The translations under genes and the position numbers were made by a program. A stretch of DNA of 64,000 nucleotides, taken from assembly GCF_022749195.1 (NCBI RefSeq), contig NZ_CP094226.1, positions 1,812,738 through 1,876,737 on the forward strand, written 5' to 3'. This stretch comes from Streptococcus oralis (lineage in GTDB: Bacteria > Bacillota > Bacilli > Lactobacillales > Streptococcaceae). Below the pieces are notes generated by a model that was not told where the DNA came from, did no database searches, and saw only the letters and a program-made list of their open reading frames with translations. This document shows, piece after piece, positions 1-9,470 of the stretch (the first letter of the stretch is position 1; every line of letters starts with the position of its first letter).

Positions 1-349
1 TTCCTGCGTTTTCTTCCGCCTCATAGTGTGGTTTGAATTGCAACCAAACCAGAATCTGAGCCACCATCGCTCCTGCGAATTGGGCTAGGATATAAGGGAA
101 AACAGAAGCCCAAGAGAGCGTTCCTTTTAAGGCCATAGCAAACGTCACAGCTGGATTTAGGTGGGCTGGGCTGAGCGTGCCAGATACAAAGGCTGCAACA
201 GCTACAGCAATTCCCCATCCCATAGTAATCACAATCCATCCTGAATTGTTGCTCTTGGTTTTGGGAAGAACCACACCTGCAACAACACCATTTCCTAGGA
301 GGATCAGGATTAAGGTCCCCAAAAATTCTCCAAATAATTCTTTCATCAT
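1..349 (-). CDS. glpF: Glycerol uptake facilitator GlpF (3' end outside window)
   Basis: Aquaglyceroporin of the MIP family, which lets glycerol diffuse through the cell membrane. Read on the minus strand from the ATG at 349, the product begins MMKELFGEFLGTLILILLGN (first membrane helix), continues with a second helix (ITMGWGIAVAVAAFVSG) and carries the first NPA pore motif in the context SPAHLNPAVTFAMALKG, then a third helix. The reading frame runs off the window at base 1, so only the first ~116 residues are visible. A GGAG ribosome-binding site lies 8 nt before the ATG at 349; a second ATG follows immediately at 346 and could be the start used. It is the last gene of glpK-glpO-glpF, 69 nt after glpO. 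A longer open frame in another phase on the same strand here is a shadow: it is cysteine-rich and lacks any MIP motif. Confidence 0.93.
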   Translation of the reverse strand, partial: MMKELFGEFLGTLILILLGNGVVAGVVLPKTKSNNSGWIVITMGWGIAVAVAAFVSGTLSPAHLNPAVTFAMALKGTLSWASVFPYILAQFAGAMVAQILVWLQFKPHYEAEENAG

Positions 350-418
350 ATCTTTGTCTCCATTTAAAAGAAGGGGCGAGCGACAAGGAATGCTGCCCTC
401 CCTCTCTTCTAGTTTTTC

Positions 419-2245
419 TTAATTTTTTAGTTCTGCTAAATCGTTTTGAGCAAGAGCTGCTTCGACATCCGCATGGTAGGCTGCTTTTTCTTCTTCAGTC
501 CAATCATAGAATCGTCCCATTTCATCCAGAACTGGCTCAACGATGCTATCTAAACTATCACGCATGAAGAGCATGTGGTTGGTACGGCGAAGGAGGAAGT
601 CAACTGGGCTAAGAGCCAATTCATTGCGCATTGCATAGTGAAGGGACAAGGTGTCTGCCAAGCTGAGTCCTGGCGCCTGTTCCAAGCTGTGAGCAAGGGC
701 GAAGACCTTCGGTGCATTTGAACCGTAAAGATTTGCGAGATAGTGAGCTTCCTTGCTATCCAAACCACGTGAAACTCCAAGTTGAGCAAAGGCTTCGATT
801 TCTGAATCCACATTTGCTGGGTTCAATTCTCCACCTGAAACAGGATAAGTCTTCGAGTTGATCAGTTTAAAGCTACGGTCAAATTCTGCTTTGAGGATAT
901 CGACTACGCGCTCCATAGCTCCTTCAGCCATCTTACGGTAGTCTGTGATTTTACCACCAGCAAGGGTCAAGAGGCCATTATCATCACGGTCCAAGCTCGA
1001 ACCACGAGAAACTGCAGATGGATCCAAATGTTTCTCAGATGTGCTGCTTTCAAGCTTGCTGACAGCAGATTCAACATCTTCACGCGTTTTTTCTTTCGAG
1101 AGATAAGCTTCGACAGTCGCAATCAAGCTATTGAAGCTCTCATCGCTAATGGTTCCGTTATTTCCTCCATTGTAGTCAGAAGCGCTATTGCCTGCAATCA
1201 ATGGACGAAGACCAGCCCAGCTGCTTTCGATATCGTCAATTGTGATATTTGCTTCTGGGAAGCGGTTGTTTACAATGCCAAGCAGATAATCTACATCTTC
1301 CTGCGTCACTTTTGGATGTTCCAAATCACCTGTGTAGTCTGTATCCGTTGTACCAAAGTAAGTCTTGTTTTCACGTGGGAGAACAAAGACCATACGCCCG
1401 TCTCCCAAACCTGTGTCAAAGTAAACCGGCTGTGAAACCTTGATCTTGCTTGAATCCACTACCAAGTGAACTCCCTTAGTTGGACGCATTTGTGAGAATT
1501 GGGTTCCCTGATTGGACAAATTACGTACCTTGTCGCTCCAAGGACCTGTCGTGTTGATAACCAGACGAGCCTTGATTTCAAAGACTTGGTCTGTCAACAA
1601 ATCACGAGCTACAACACCTGTAATCTTGCCGCTTTCGTCAAAGAGGAAGCCTTCTGCCTTAACGTGGTTGGCAATGAGAGCACCGTCTTGGTTGGCACGT
1701 TTGATGTTTTCAATCACGAGACGCGCATCGTTATTACGGAAGTCAAGATAAACCCCACCTCCTACCAAGCCTTCTTTCTTCAAGTTTGGCTGGCGTTCCA
1801 AGACTTGATCCTTGCTCAAGACCTTGTTAGCAGCTGGTGTATTGCTAACACCTGCCAAAAGGTCGTACAAGTCCATGGCTACTTTGAGACGGAAAAGGCT
1901 AAAGGTCGCTCCATCTTCATCGTAAACTGGCAAGAGCATTGGATCTGGTTTTGGAATATGTGGGGCGATTTGTTGGACTACTGCACGTTCAGAAACTGTA
2001 TCTGACACTACTTCCACGTCGAATTGTTTGAGATAACGCAGACCTCCGTGGACCAATTTTGTTGAACGGCTAGATGTTCCTTCTGCGAAGTCCTGCATTT
2101 CAATCAAACCAGTATCAAGACCACTGGCTGCTGCCTGCAAAGCTACACCAGCTCCTGTAATCCCCCCACCGATAATCAAAAGGTCCAGGGTGCGTTCCTG
2201 CATTTTTTTAATTGATAATTCACGTGTTTTCTTTGAAAATTCCAT
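419..2245 (-). CDS. glpO: Alpha-glycerophosphate oxidase GlpO
   Basis: FAD-dependent oxidase that converts glycerol-3-phosphate to dihydroxyacetone phosphate with O2, releasing H2O2. The product is 608 aa, the usual length for the streptococcal enzyme, which is longer than respiratory GlpD. The FAD-binding GGGITGAG glycine motif sits at about residues 25-32, followed by the FAEGTSSRSTKLVHGG segment characteristic of the GlpA/GlpD/GlpO family. The C-terminal domain (from ~residue 500) is the DAO C-terminal region. The Shine-Dalgarno sequence before the ATG is weak. The gene sits between glpK (63 nt upstream) and glpF (69 nt downstream); together they import, phosphorylate and oxidise glycerol. 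Between glpO and glpF there is an imperfect GC-rich hairpin (~363-415) that might lower read-through into glpF, but I would not call it a terminator. Streptococci lack a respiratory chain, so the peroxide-forming enzyme fits. Confidence 0.96.
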   Translation of the reverse strand: MEFSKKTRELSIKKMQERTLDLLIIGGGITGAGVALQAAASGLDTGLIEMQDFAEGTSSRSTKLVHGGLRYLKQFDVEVVSDTVSERAVVQQIAPHIPKPDPMLLPVYDEDGATFSLFRLKVAMDLYDLLAGVSNTPAANKVLSKDQVLERQPNLKKEGLVGGGVYLDFRNNDARLVIENIKRANQDGALIANHVKAEGFLFDESGKITGVVARDLLTDQVFEIKARLVINTTGPWSDKVRNLSNQGTQFSQMRPTKGVHLVVDSSKIKVSQPVYFDTGLGDGRMVFVLPRENKTYFGTTDTDYTGDLEHPKVTQEDVDYLLGIVNNRFPEANITIDDIESSWAGLRPLIAGNSASDYNGGNNGTISDESFNSLIATVEAYLSKEKTREDVESAVSKLESSTSEKHLDPSAVSRGSSLDRDDNGLLTLAGGKITDYRKMAEGAMERVVDILKAEFDRSFKLINSKTYPVSGGELNPANVDSEIEAFAQLGVSRGLDSKEAHYLANLYGSNAPKVFALAHSLEQAPGLSLADTLSLHYAMRNELALSPVDFLLRRTNHMLFMRDSLDSIVEPVLDEMGRFYDWTEEEKAAYHADVEAALAQNDLAELKN

Positions 2246-2308
2246 ATTTACACACTTTCTAACTGAGTCGCTTTATTCTTAAGCTGATCATTGCATCAAG
2301 AAACAGTA

Positions 2309-3856
<1,548 letters not shown>

Positions 3857-3867
3857 TTACAGTAACT

Positions 3868-3891
3868 AGTATACAAAATAAAGCGCTTTCT
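3868..3891 (-). promoter_or_regulatory. glpK promoter -10 and catabolite-response element (cre)
   Basis: On the minus strand, AGAAAGCGCTTTAT (3878-3891) matches the CcpA consensus TGWAARCGYTWNCW at 12 of 14 positions, with mismatches near the two ends. It is followed closely by a TATACT -10 hexamer (3868-3873). A clear -35 is not visible. A cre overlapping the promoter implies repression by CcpA/HPr-Ser-P; this is inferred from the match alone. Confidence 0.65.
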
Positions 3892-3950
3892 TGTTTATCA
3901 ATTTTTTTAAAATTTTAAAAAAAAGTGAGGAGATTGTGCGAATTTCACAA

Positions 3951-3976
3951 AAAAGACCTGAAAACTCAGGTCTTTT
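3951..3976 (-). terminator. Terminator of the Mga-like regulator gene
   Basis: Inverted repeat AAAAGACCTGA / TCAGGTCTTTT with a 4-nt loop, followed on the minus strand by a run of Us. It overlaps the stop codon of the upstream regulator gene (ends at 3975). Confidence 0.85.
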
Positions 3977-5402
3977 AGGCAAAGAGCATCTGACGAATCT
4001 TTGCCAAATCCTCCATATCCAAGTCGTTTTTTAAATAATAGATCGGAGTCTGTTCTTTCTTATGAATAGGGTTGTTGGTAATCAACAAATCATAATGTCG
4101 ACTGGGATCATAGGCTTCAATGGCAATAAAACGATTGTATTCCAAATACCGTTTCAAAAGGGCAGCCATCCTAGAAAAGACAAGGAAACCAGATGTCAAA
4201 TCCAGACCAATCCTCATATGTTGGCCACCATTTTCTGCCATATACTCTATCAACTGGAGCCATTCCCAGAGAATTTTCTTATCCAAATCCGTCCCCTGAT
4301 GAAAGGCAGGTATAGCATGAAAAATTCTCTCTGCAGTCCCTCTAAAATCATGTTCCATCAGCAAATAGGGATGGCGATTCTCTGTCTGGTATCTGTACTG
4401 ATCTTGCAAGATATAGCCCTTGTAGAGATAAACTTGACCACAAAGCTGACTGAGTTCATAGGTGACATGGTCCTCTGTGTAGTCCCCCAGCAACTCCTCT
4501 TTCTTCATCTCTTGAATCAATTGCGTCAGCAAATCGGCTAATTGCCCTCCAAAACCAAGAATATACTCCATAGTATGAAGGGGCAAGATACGATGGGAAA
4601 GGAGAAATGAAAAGAATACCATCATCTCACCATCCTCAGTTCCTAGAGGGATATGTTGCCCAGCAAAAAAGGACGGAGCCTTTCGAAGCAAACGAAGATA
4701 GAAAATATTGTCAAAATACCCCCGCATTTTTTCTTCTATAACTTGAAACTGACAGGCGTTAACCCGAAGGCGCTGTTGACTGATATGATTCCAGAGAACC
4801 AAGTCTAATTTCTGACCCGAAGATAAGCTGGCACCGCAGATTTCTTCTAAGCTAGCAATCTCTTGTTTTCTCTCAGCTTTCTGCATGTGACCTTCCCACT
4901 CCTGACTGGACCAAATCTTGCGAAAAAGGCAGAAATAGAAATAGCGAATCTGATGCTCCGGACCTCGCCAACGGCCATTTTGGATGGATAAGTCAAACTC
5001 TGACAAAATCTGATTTAGACCAGCTAAGTTGCGACCAAGCGTGGCCTCGCTAATCATCAATTCTTGAGCCAACTGATGAGCTAGAAACTGTTGGTGATAG
5101 AGAAGGTAAACCAAAATTTGGTACTTAATGGCATTATCTAAAAACAAGCTCCGAATCTCTCTCCCCTTGGTAGCTGCACCAATCGACAAGCGCAGATTTT
5201 CATCTTCCAAGTGGATGGTCAGCTCTAAACCTCTTTCCAAGGCATTTTCGTTAATCAGAGAAATGTACTTAGTTAAGGTCGCCTTTGAAAAACCTGTTTC
5301 TTCCATGGCTTTCTTGACTGTTGTCTGCGAATCTTGTAATAGAAAGGAAAGGACTAAAAATTGACCAGATTCTGCTTTTTCCATCAAATCGCCTAAATAC
5401 AT
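3975..5402 (-). CDS. Mga-family transcriptional regulator
   Basis: 475-aa protein with the layout of Mga/AtxA-type regulators of Gram-positive cocci. Two N-terminal helix-turn-helix segments are visible: around residues 28-48 ([20 protein letters not shown]) and around residues 105-130 ([21 protein letters not shown]). A long central region follows that resembles PTS-regulation domains, and a C-terminal part (~390-475) resembles the EIIB-like fold of Mga. It is transcribed away from hslO and towards glpK, but its own terminator at its stop codon separates it from the glycerol operon. Start ATG at 5402 has AAAGGGG 6 nt upstream. Its targets cannot be read from the sequence; proximity to glp genes hints at, but does not show, a link to glycerol metabolism. 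Confidence 0.75.
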   Translation of the reverse strand: MYLGDLMEKAESGQFLVLSFLLQDSQTTVKKAMEETGFSKATLTKYISLINENALERGLELTIHLEDENLRLSIGAATKGREIRSLFLDNAIKYQILVYLLYHQQFLAHQLAQELMISEATLGRNLAGLNQILSEFDLSIQNGRWRGPEHQIRYFYFCLFRKIWSSQEWEGHMQKAERKQEIASLEEICGASLSSGQKLDLVLWNHISQQRLRVNACQFQVIEEKMRGYFDNIFYLRLLRKAPSFFAGQHIPLGTEDGEMMVFFSFLLSHRILPLHTMEYILGFGGQLADLLTQLIQEMKKEELLGDYTEDHVTYELSQLCGQVYLYKGYILQDQYRYQTENRHPYLLMEHDFRGTAERIFHAIPAFHQGTDLDKKILWEWLQLIEYMAENGGQHMRIGLDLTSGFLVFSRMAALLKRYLEYNRFIAIEAYDPSRHYDLLITNNPIHKKEQTPIYYLKNDLDMEDLAKIRQMLFA

Positions 5403-5548
5403 TTGTTACCCCTTTCATTTTCTCCTACAAGCATAGCATAAATCTTTCAAATGCTGAAATAATCTGTTTCTCATTTTATTTTAAGGTTGATTTCCTCGTC
5501 ATTATTCCACAGAAACAGCAAACACACAGCTCCCCCTTTGGGCATTTT

Positions 5549-5559
5549 TATGCTAAAAT
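5549..5559 (+). promoter_or_regulatory. Extended -10 promoter of hslO
   Basis: TATGCTAAAAT fits the TnTGnTATAAT extended -10 pattern. No convincing -35 lies 17 nt upstream, as is usual for extended -10 promoters. The hexamer ends 7 nt before the hslO ATG, so the transcript would begin at or next to the start codon. Confidence 0.7.
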
Positions 5560-5566
5560 AGTAGCT

Positions 5567-6439
5567 ATGGATAAAATTATTAAAACAATATCAGAAAGCG
5601 GAGCCTTTCGTGCTTTTGTCCTTGATAGCACTGAAACCGTCCGCACTGCTCAAGAAAAACATCAAACCCAAGCCAGTTCAACCGTCGCACTTGGTCGCAC
5701 CCTTATCGCTAGCCAAATTCTCGCAGCCAATGAAAAAGGAAATACCAAACTAACTGTTAAAGTTCTTGGAACGAGCTCTCTCGGTGCCATCATCACAGTC
5801 GCAGATACCAAGGGCAACGTCAAAGGCTATGTGCAAAATCCCGGTGTAGATATCAAAAAAACTGCAACGGGTGAAGTCCTCGTTGGACCTTTTGTCGGCA
5901 ATGGCCAATTCCTCGTTATCACAGACTATGGTACTGGAAATCCCTACAACTCCATGACTCCTCTCATCTCTGGGGAAATCGGTGAAGACTTGGCCTATTA
6001 CCTGACAGAAAGTCAACAAACCCCTTCAGCAGTCGGCCTCAATGTTCTTTTGGATAAAGACGACAAGGTCAAAGTTGCCGGAGGTTTCCTTCTCCAAGTA
6101 TTGCCAGGGGCCAAGGAAGAAGAGATTGCCCGCTTTGAGAAACGCATCCAAGAAATGCCAGCCATCTCAACCCTTCTAGAAAGCGATGACCATATCGAAG
6201 CCCTCCTCAAGGCTATCTATGGTGACGAATCCTACAAACGCCTATCTGAAGAAGAAATTCGTTTCCAGTGTGACTGCAGCAAAGACCGCTTTTTGAACGC
6301 TCTTGCCAGCCTTCCAAATTCAGACCTGGAGGAAATGAAAGAGGAAGACCACGGGGCAGAAATCACTTGTCAATTCTGCCAAACTACTTATAACTTTGAT
6401 GAAAACGACCTGGAGGAACTCATTCGTGACAAATCTTAA
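5567..6439 (+). CDS. hslO: Hsp33 redox-regulated molecular chaperone
   Basis: Cytoplasmic holdase chaperone switched on by oxidation. The product from the ATG at 5567 is 290 aa, the normal Hsp33 length, starting [20 protein letters not shown]. The frame is open further upstream, but homology and length support 5567. The C-terminal zinc-binding redox switch is complete: CDC at about residues 233-235 and CQFC at about 266-269. When oxidised, these cysteines release zinc, form disulphides and activate the protein. No Shine-Dalgarno sequence precedes the start, and the extended -10 ends only 7 nt before it. dusB starts inside the last codons, so the two genes are translationally coupled, a common arrangement in streptococci. 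Confidence 0.95.
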   Translation: MDKIIKTISESGAFRAFVLDSTETVRTAQEKHQTQASSTVALGRTLIASQILAANEKGNTKLTVKVLGTSSLGAIITVADTKGNVKGYVQNPGVDIKKTATGEVLVGPFVGNGQFLVITDYGTGNPYNSMTPLISGEIGEDLAYYLTESQQTPSAVGLNVLLDKDDKVKVAGGFLLQVLPGAKEEEIARFEKRIQEMPAISTLLESDDHIEALLKAIYGDESYKRLSEEEIRFQCDCSKDRFLNALASLPNSDLEEMKEEDHGAEITCQFCQTTYNFDENDLEELIRDKS

Positions 6440-7406
6440 TACACCTTTTATGATTGGCAATGTTGAGATTCCCAATCGTACTGTTTTAGCACCCATGGCT
6501 GGCGTGACAAACTCAGCCTTTCGTACCATCGCAAAAGAGCTCGGAGCGGGGCTCGTTGTAATGGAAATGGTCTCTGACAAGGGAATCCAATATAACAACG
6601 AAAAAACTCTACACATGCTTCACATCGATGAAGGCGAAAACCCCGTTTCTATCCAACTCTTTGGTAGCGACGAAGACAGCCTCGCACGCGCAGCAGAATT
6701 CATCCAAGAAAACACCAAGACTGATATCGTCGATATCAACATGGGTTGCCCAGTTAACAAAATCGTGAAGAATGAAGCTGGCGCTATGTGGCTCAAGGAC
6801 CCAGACAAGATCTACTCTATTATCAACAAGGTCCAATCTGTCCTTGATATCCCCCTCACTGTCAAAATGCGTACTGGCTGGTCTGATCCATCCCTAGCCG
6901 TGGAGAATGCCCTCGCTGCTGAAGCTGCAGGTGTTTCTGCTCTCGCTATGCATGGCCGTACCCGCGAACAAATGTACACAGGTCACGCAGACCTCGAGAC
7001 CCTTCACAAGGTTGCTCAAGCTCTGACCAAGATTCCATTTATCGCAAATGGTGATATCCGTACGGTCCAAGAAGCCAAACAGCGTATCGAAGAAGTCGGG
7101 GCTGACGCTGTCATGATTGGTCGCGCAGCCATGGGAAACCCCTACCTCTTCAACCAAATCAACCACTACTTTGAAACTGGAGAAATTCTCCCTGACTTGA
7201 CATTTGAAGACAAGATGAAAATCGCCTACGAGCACTTGAAACGCTTGATTAACCTCAAAGGAGAAAACGTAGCCGTTCGTGAATTCCGCGGCCTCGCTCC
7301 TCACTACCTTCGGGGAACATCTGGCGCTGCCAAACTTCGTGGAGCCATTTCACAAGCTAGCACCCTAGCAGAGATTGAAGCCCTCTTGCAATTAGACAAA
7401 GCATAA
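6426..7406 (+). CDS. dusB: tRNA-dihydrouridine synthase DusB
   Basis: Flavin enzyme that reduces specific uridines in tRNA to dihydrouridine. I place the start at the GTG at 6426 (product [20 protein letters not shown]..., 326 aa), because GGAGG lies 8 nt upstream and this is where similarity to the family begins; an ATG at 6396 would add ten unrelated residues. The TIM-barrel signature [13 protein letters not shown] is near residue 22. The catalytic-cysteine segment [18 protein letters not shown] is at ~100, and [18 protein letters not shown] at ~170 is also typical. FMN-phosphate-binding glycines ([19 protein letters not shown]) follow. It overlaps hslO by 14 nt and is followed by a strong terminator. 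Confidence 0.95.
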   Translation: MTNLNTPFMIGNVEIPNRTVLAPMAGVTNSAFRTIAKELGAGLVVMEMVSDKGIQYNNEKTLHMLHIDEGENPVSIQLFGSDEDSLARAAEFIQENTKTDIVDINMGCPVNKIVKNEAGAMWLKDPDKIYSIINKVQSVLDIPLTVKMRTGWSDPSLAVENALAAEAAGVSALAMHGRTREQMYTGHADLETLHKVAQALTKIPFIANGDIRTVQEAKQRIEEVGADAVMIGRAAMGNPYLFNQINHYFETGEILPDLTFEDKMKIAYEHLKRLINLKGENVAVREFRGLAPHYLRGTSGAAKLRGAISQASTLAEIEALLQLDKA

Positions 7407-7410
7407 TAGA

Positions 7411-7445
7411 AAAAACCGTAACTCACTTGGAGTTTACGGTTTTTT
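7411..7445 (+). terminator. Terminator of hslO-dusB
   Basis: AAAAACCGTAACTC pairs with GAGTTTACGGTTTTT (one bulged base), ending in a T run. The A/T symmetry means it may also stop transcripts of the convergent lipoprotein gene. Confidence 0.88.
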
Positions 7446-7470
7446 AGATCCTAGGAAAACCTAGGTACTA

Positions 7471-8154
7471 TTATTGAATCAAGGCAACGCTCGAAACTTT
7501 ACCATCCGCACCTGTTGTAATTTGGATGATTTTTCCTCCACCGATTTTGGCATTATACTTGCCATCATCAAGGGTGTAAGAGTAGCCTCTGATAGAATAG
7601 TTTTCTTTCTTTCCATCTGCAGTTTCTACTGTAAATTGGCCCCCTGATGAAACCGTAATAGTTTCGCCATTTGCTCCCTTCCAGTTGCCTGCAGCTGCTG
7701 AGAAATCACCATCGACCATGGTTAAAACACCCTTGTAGCGTTTGTTGTGTTCTGCTTGCTTGTCTTGAAGTTGGCGGTCAGTTGTTGGATCATAGCCTGA
7801 CTGGTTAGACTGGGCTTGAGAACCTTGCTGAGTTGAAGGTGCCTGAGATGGGGCTTGTTGACTAGAAGCTGCTTGTTCTTGTCTTGATTCAGGTGCTGGT
7901 TTCGCTTGTGACTGATCTGCCGTTGTAGAAGACTGACCAGAAGATGCCTGAGCCTTTTCAGATGAAGCTGAGCTTGAAGATTTTTGTGTCTTGCTTTCTT
8001 TGCTAGAAGAAGCTGCTTTAGAACTTGATGATTGACTTGTCTTGGCAGAGCTGCTGGTTTGAGTGGTTTCGTTTTTATTTCCACAAGCTCCCAGTAGCAA
8101 GGTAGAAGCCAATACAGTCGCTGCCATCAATTTGATATAGGTTTTCTTTTTCAT
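7471..8154 (-). CDS. Putative lipoprotein with Ser/Gln-rich linker and C-terminal DUF6287-like domain
   Basis: Unknown function. The start is placed at the ATG at 8154 (MKKKTYIKLMAATVLAST...), which has AAAGGAG 7 nt upstream; seven earlier codons are open but less plausible. The product is 227 aa. Residues 1-24 form a lipoprotein signal peptide ending in the lipobox LLGAC, so the protein should be anchored to the outer membrane face through a diacylglyceryl cysteine. Residues ~30-120 are a low-complexity Ser/Ala/Gln/Lys linker that would span the wall. The last ~85 residues (GDFSAAAGNWKGANGETITV onward) form a compact beta-rich domain resembling, from memory, streptococcal DUF6287 domains. 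A standard promoter (8209-8237) precedes it, and a perfect SigX-type cin-box lies further upstream (8282-8289). The gene converges on dusB. Confidence 0.72.
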   Translation of the reverse strand: MKKKTYIKLMAATVLASTLLLGACGNKNETTQTSSSAKTSQSSSSKAASSSKESKTQKSSSSASSEKAQASSGQSSTTADQSQAKPAPESRQEQAASSQQAPSQAPSTQQGSQAQSNQSGYDPTTDRQLQDKQAEHNKRYKGVLTMVDGDFSAAAGNWKGANGETITVSSGGQFTVETADGKKENYSIRGYSYTLDDGKYNAKIGGGKIIQITTGADGKVSSVALIQ

Positions 8155-8208
8155 TTTTCTACTCCTTTGTAACATTTTTGAAATGTTAAGAAATCTTTTT
8201 GTAATATA

Positions 8209-8237
8209 ATTGTAACATTGAGCTTTGAATCTGTCAA
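8209..8237 (-). promoter_or_regulatory. SigmaA promoter of the lipoprotein gene
   Basis: TTGACA (8232-8237), 17-nt spacer, TACAAT (8209-8214) on the minus strand. The -10 region also contains TGTTAC-N5-TATTAC, one mismatch from a WalR direct repeat. The short inverted repeat AACATTT-TTG-AAATGTT (8171-8187) lies in the leader. Confidence 0.75.
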
Positions 8238-8281
8238 CTATTTAGAGAAACTATTTTAAAAAAATTTCTCTCTACTATTTC

Positions 8282-8289
8282 TATTCGTA
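8282..8289 (-). promoter_or_regulatory. Candidate SigX cin-box upstream of the lipoprotein gene
   Basis: TACGAATA on the minus strand is an exact copy of the late-competence promoter element and is preceded by a T-rich tract. It sits ~128 nt before the lipoprotein start and ~45 nt upstream of its sigmaA -35. It lies inside an imperfect inverted repeat (TTTCTATTCGT ... ACGAAAAAATAGAAA, 8277-8310). An 8-mer like this can occur by chance. Confidence 0.35.
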
Positions 8290-8358
8290 ATTGAAACGAA
8301 AAAATAGAAAATTTCTTAGATTAGAGTCCTATTTTTTGCATCGCTTTTGTGTAATCGC

Positions 8359-8387
8359 TTGCATTGTATTAGATAAAGGAATATAAT
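8359..8387 (+). promoter_or_regulatory. SigmaA promoter of the small membrane protein gene
   Basis: TTGCAT (8359-8364), 17-nt spacer, TATAAT (8382-8387), with a start codon 33 nt further on. Confidence 0.75.
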
Positions 8388-8420
8388 AACATTGAAATAG
8401 AATATAGGAGGTGCACTCTT

Positions 8421-8651
8421 ATGCTAAATAAGTATTACAAGTATCTTCCTTGGTTGATTTTGGGAGCTATTGGCTCTTATCAATCAGCCACTTACTATGC
8501 GCGAACTGCATTTGATGTCTTCTATCTGACTACAATCTTTTTGATTGTTTATATCGCTTTGTTATTTTTGCACGAGAACTATCTCAAGTATCGATATAAA
8601 GACTTCTTTACTCACATGTTGAGTAATCCTAAGAAAGATAGCCATTCATAA
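8421..8651 (+). CDS. Small membrane protein of unknown function (76 aa)
   Basis: I do not recognise a family. The 76-aa product begins MLNKYYKYLPWLILGAIGSY and has two hydrophobic helices (roughly residues 9-22 and 34-52), separated by a short loop SATYYARTAFD. A basic, cytoplasm-like tail ends HMLSNPKKDSHS. It is clearly a real gene: it has a full promoter, a near-perfect AGGAGGTG ribosome-binding site and its own strong terminator. It stands alone between the divergent lipoprotein gene and the convergent NAD operon. Confidence 0.8.
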   Translation: MLNKYYKYLPWLILGAIGSYQSATYYARTAFDVFYLTTIFLIVYIALLFLHENYLKYRYKDFFTHMLSNPKKDSHS

Positions 8652-8661
8652 AAATGATGAT

Positions 8662-8701
8662 AAATAAAGAGGTCGGGATTTTGGTCCCGACCTCTTTATT
8701 T
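8662..8701. terminator. Bidirectional terminator between small membrane gene and NAD operon
   Basis: Perfect 17-nt inverted repeat AAATAAAGAGGTCGGGA / TCCCGACCTCTTTATTT with a 6-nt loop. It has A/T tracts on both sides and overlaps the stop codon of the Nudix gene, so it can end transcripts from both directions. Confidence 0.93.
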
Positions 8702-9469
8702 CAATCGATAGGTTTTTCTTGGTTTCTTTTTAGGAACTCGTTTGAGTCCGACTTCTTCTACATATTCGCCGTATTTTACGAGAAAGTTATTGCTGACGAT
8801 GGGCCGACCTGGGTTGATGAGATTGACCAGTTCAGTCCCCTCGTAGACAGTGAACTCCTCCTCCAGCAGATAAAGGAAAGTCGGATTCCAGTCGAGACGG
8901 CCTTGAATTCGTTTGATAGATTCTTGGATAATGGCATAATGGTCAAAGGCGAAGGCTTGCTCCTCCAGCTCGACTCCATACAGGTAGCATTTGCCTGTCT
9001 GAAAATCGACATCTACAAAAACCACATCCTTGGCGTCGTCACCTGCCTGAACGAGGTCTAAGGCACGACTAGGTAGGTACACTAAGTGGGCAATGGTCAC
9101 TGTCCAGCCCCGTGGATCACGACCGGGGGTCGATACCGTCATCAATTGCTCGATTTTCTCCAAAGGTAGATCGAGATTGACTTCTTCTCTCACCTCGCGC
9201 TGACAGGCATGTGCAGCATCTTCTCCCTTGTCCATAAAGCCTCCAACCAAAGCCAAACAGTTTTGATAAGGGTGAGCCTTGCGACGGATTAGCAGGAGCT
9301 TGATCTTTCCTTCGACAAAGCAGTAGGCTACCATATCCACTGTCACACTTGGTTTTTCGTATTGAGGAAGTTCCTGCTTGTAGTACCAGTCTAAAAACTC
9401 CTCCTGACTGGCATGGATTTCATAATATTCTTTTTCCGTCATCCCGGCTGGAATCTTTGTTTCTGCCAT
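8696..9469 (-). CDS. NrtR-like Nudix protein (Nudix domain plus C-terminal winged helix)
   Basis: 257-aa protein. Residues ~43-180 are a Nudix hydrolase domain with the box GGFMDKGEDAAHACQREVREE at ~78-98 (GX5EX7REUXEE); the usual glycine after EE is replaced by asparagine (EEVNL). The C-terminal ~75 residues (GRPIVSNNFLVKYGEYVEEV ... KPRKTYRLK) look like the winged-helix domain of NrtR regulators, which sense ADP-ribose and repress NAD genes. It is 1 nt downstream of pnuC, which itself follows nadR, so the operon context also points to NAD metabolism. It may be a regulator, an ADP-ribose pyrophosphatase, or both. The Nudix box is nearly intact, so residual hydrolysis is possible. No operator could be identified with confidence. 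Confidence 0.75.
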   Translation of the reverse strand: MAETKIPAGMTEKEYYEIHASQEEFLDWYYKQELPQYEKPSVTVDMVAYCFVEGKIKLLLIRRKAHPYQNCLALVGGFMDKGEDAAHACQREVREEVNLDLPLEKIEQLMTVSTPGRDPRGWTVTIAHLVYLPSRALDLVQAGDDAKDVVFVDVDFQTGKCYLYGVELEEQAFAFDHYAIIQESIKRIQGRLDWNPTFLYLLEEEFTVYEGTELVNLINPGRPIVSNNFLVKYGEYVEEVGLKRVPKKKPRKTYRLK

Positions 9470-9470
9470 C

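Noticed and set aside
21..386. 121-codon minus-strand frame over glpF
   Set aside because: Cys-rich with no family features; a different frame of the same strand encodes the aquaglyceroporin helices and the NPA motif.
363..415. GC-rich hairpin between glpO and glpF as a terminator
   Set aside because: Pairing is broken in several places and glpF has no promoter of its own, so a full terminator is implausible; at most an attenuator.
1028..2005. Plus-strand open frames opposite glpO (135 and 168 codons)
   Set aside because: Antisense shadows of a well-conserved gene, without ribosome-binding sites or family features.
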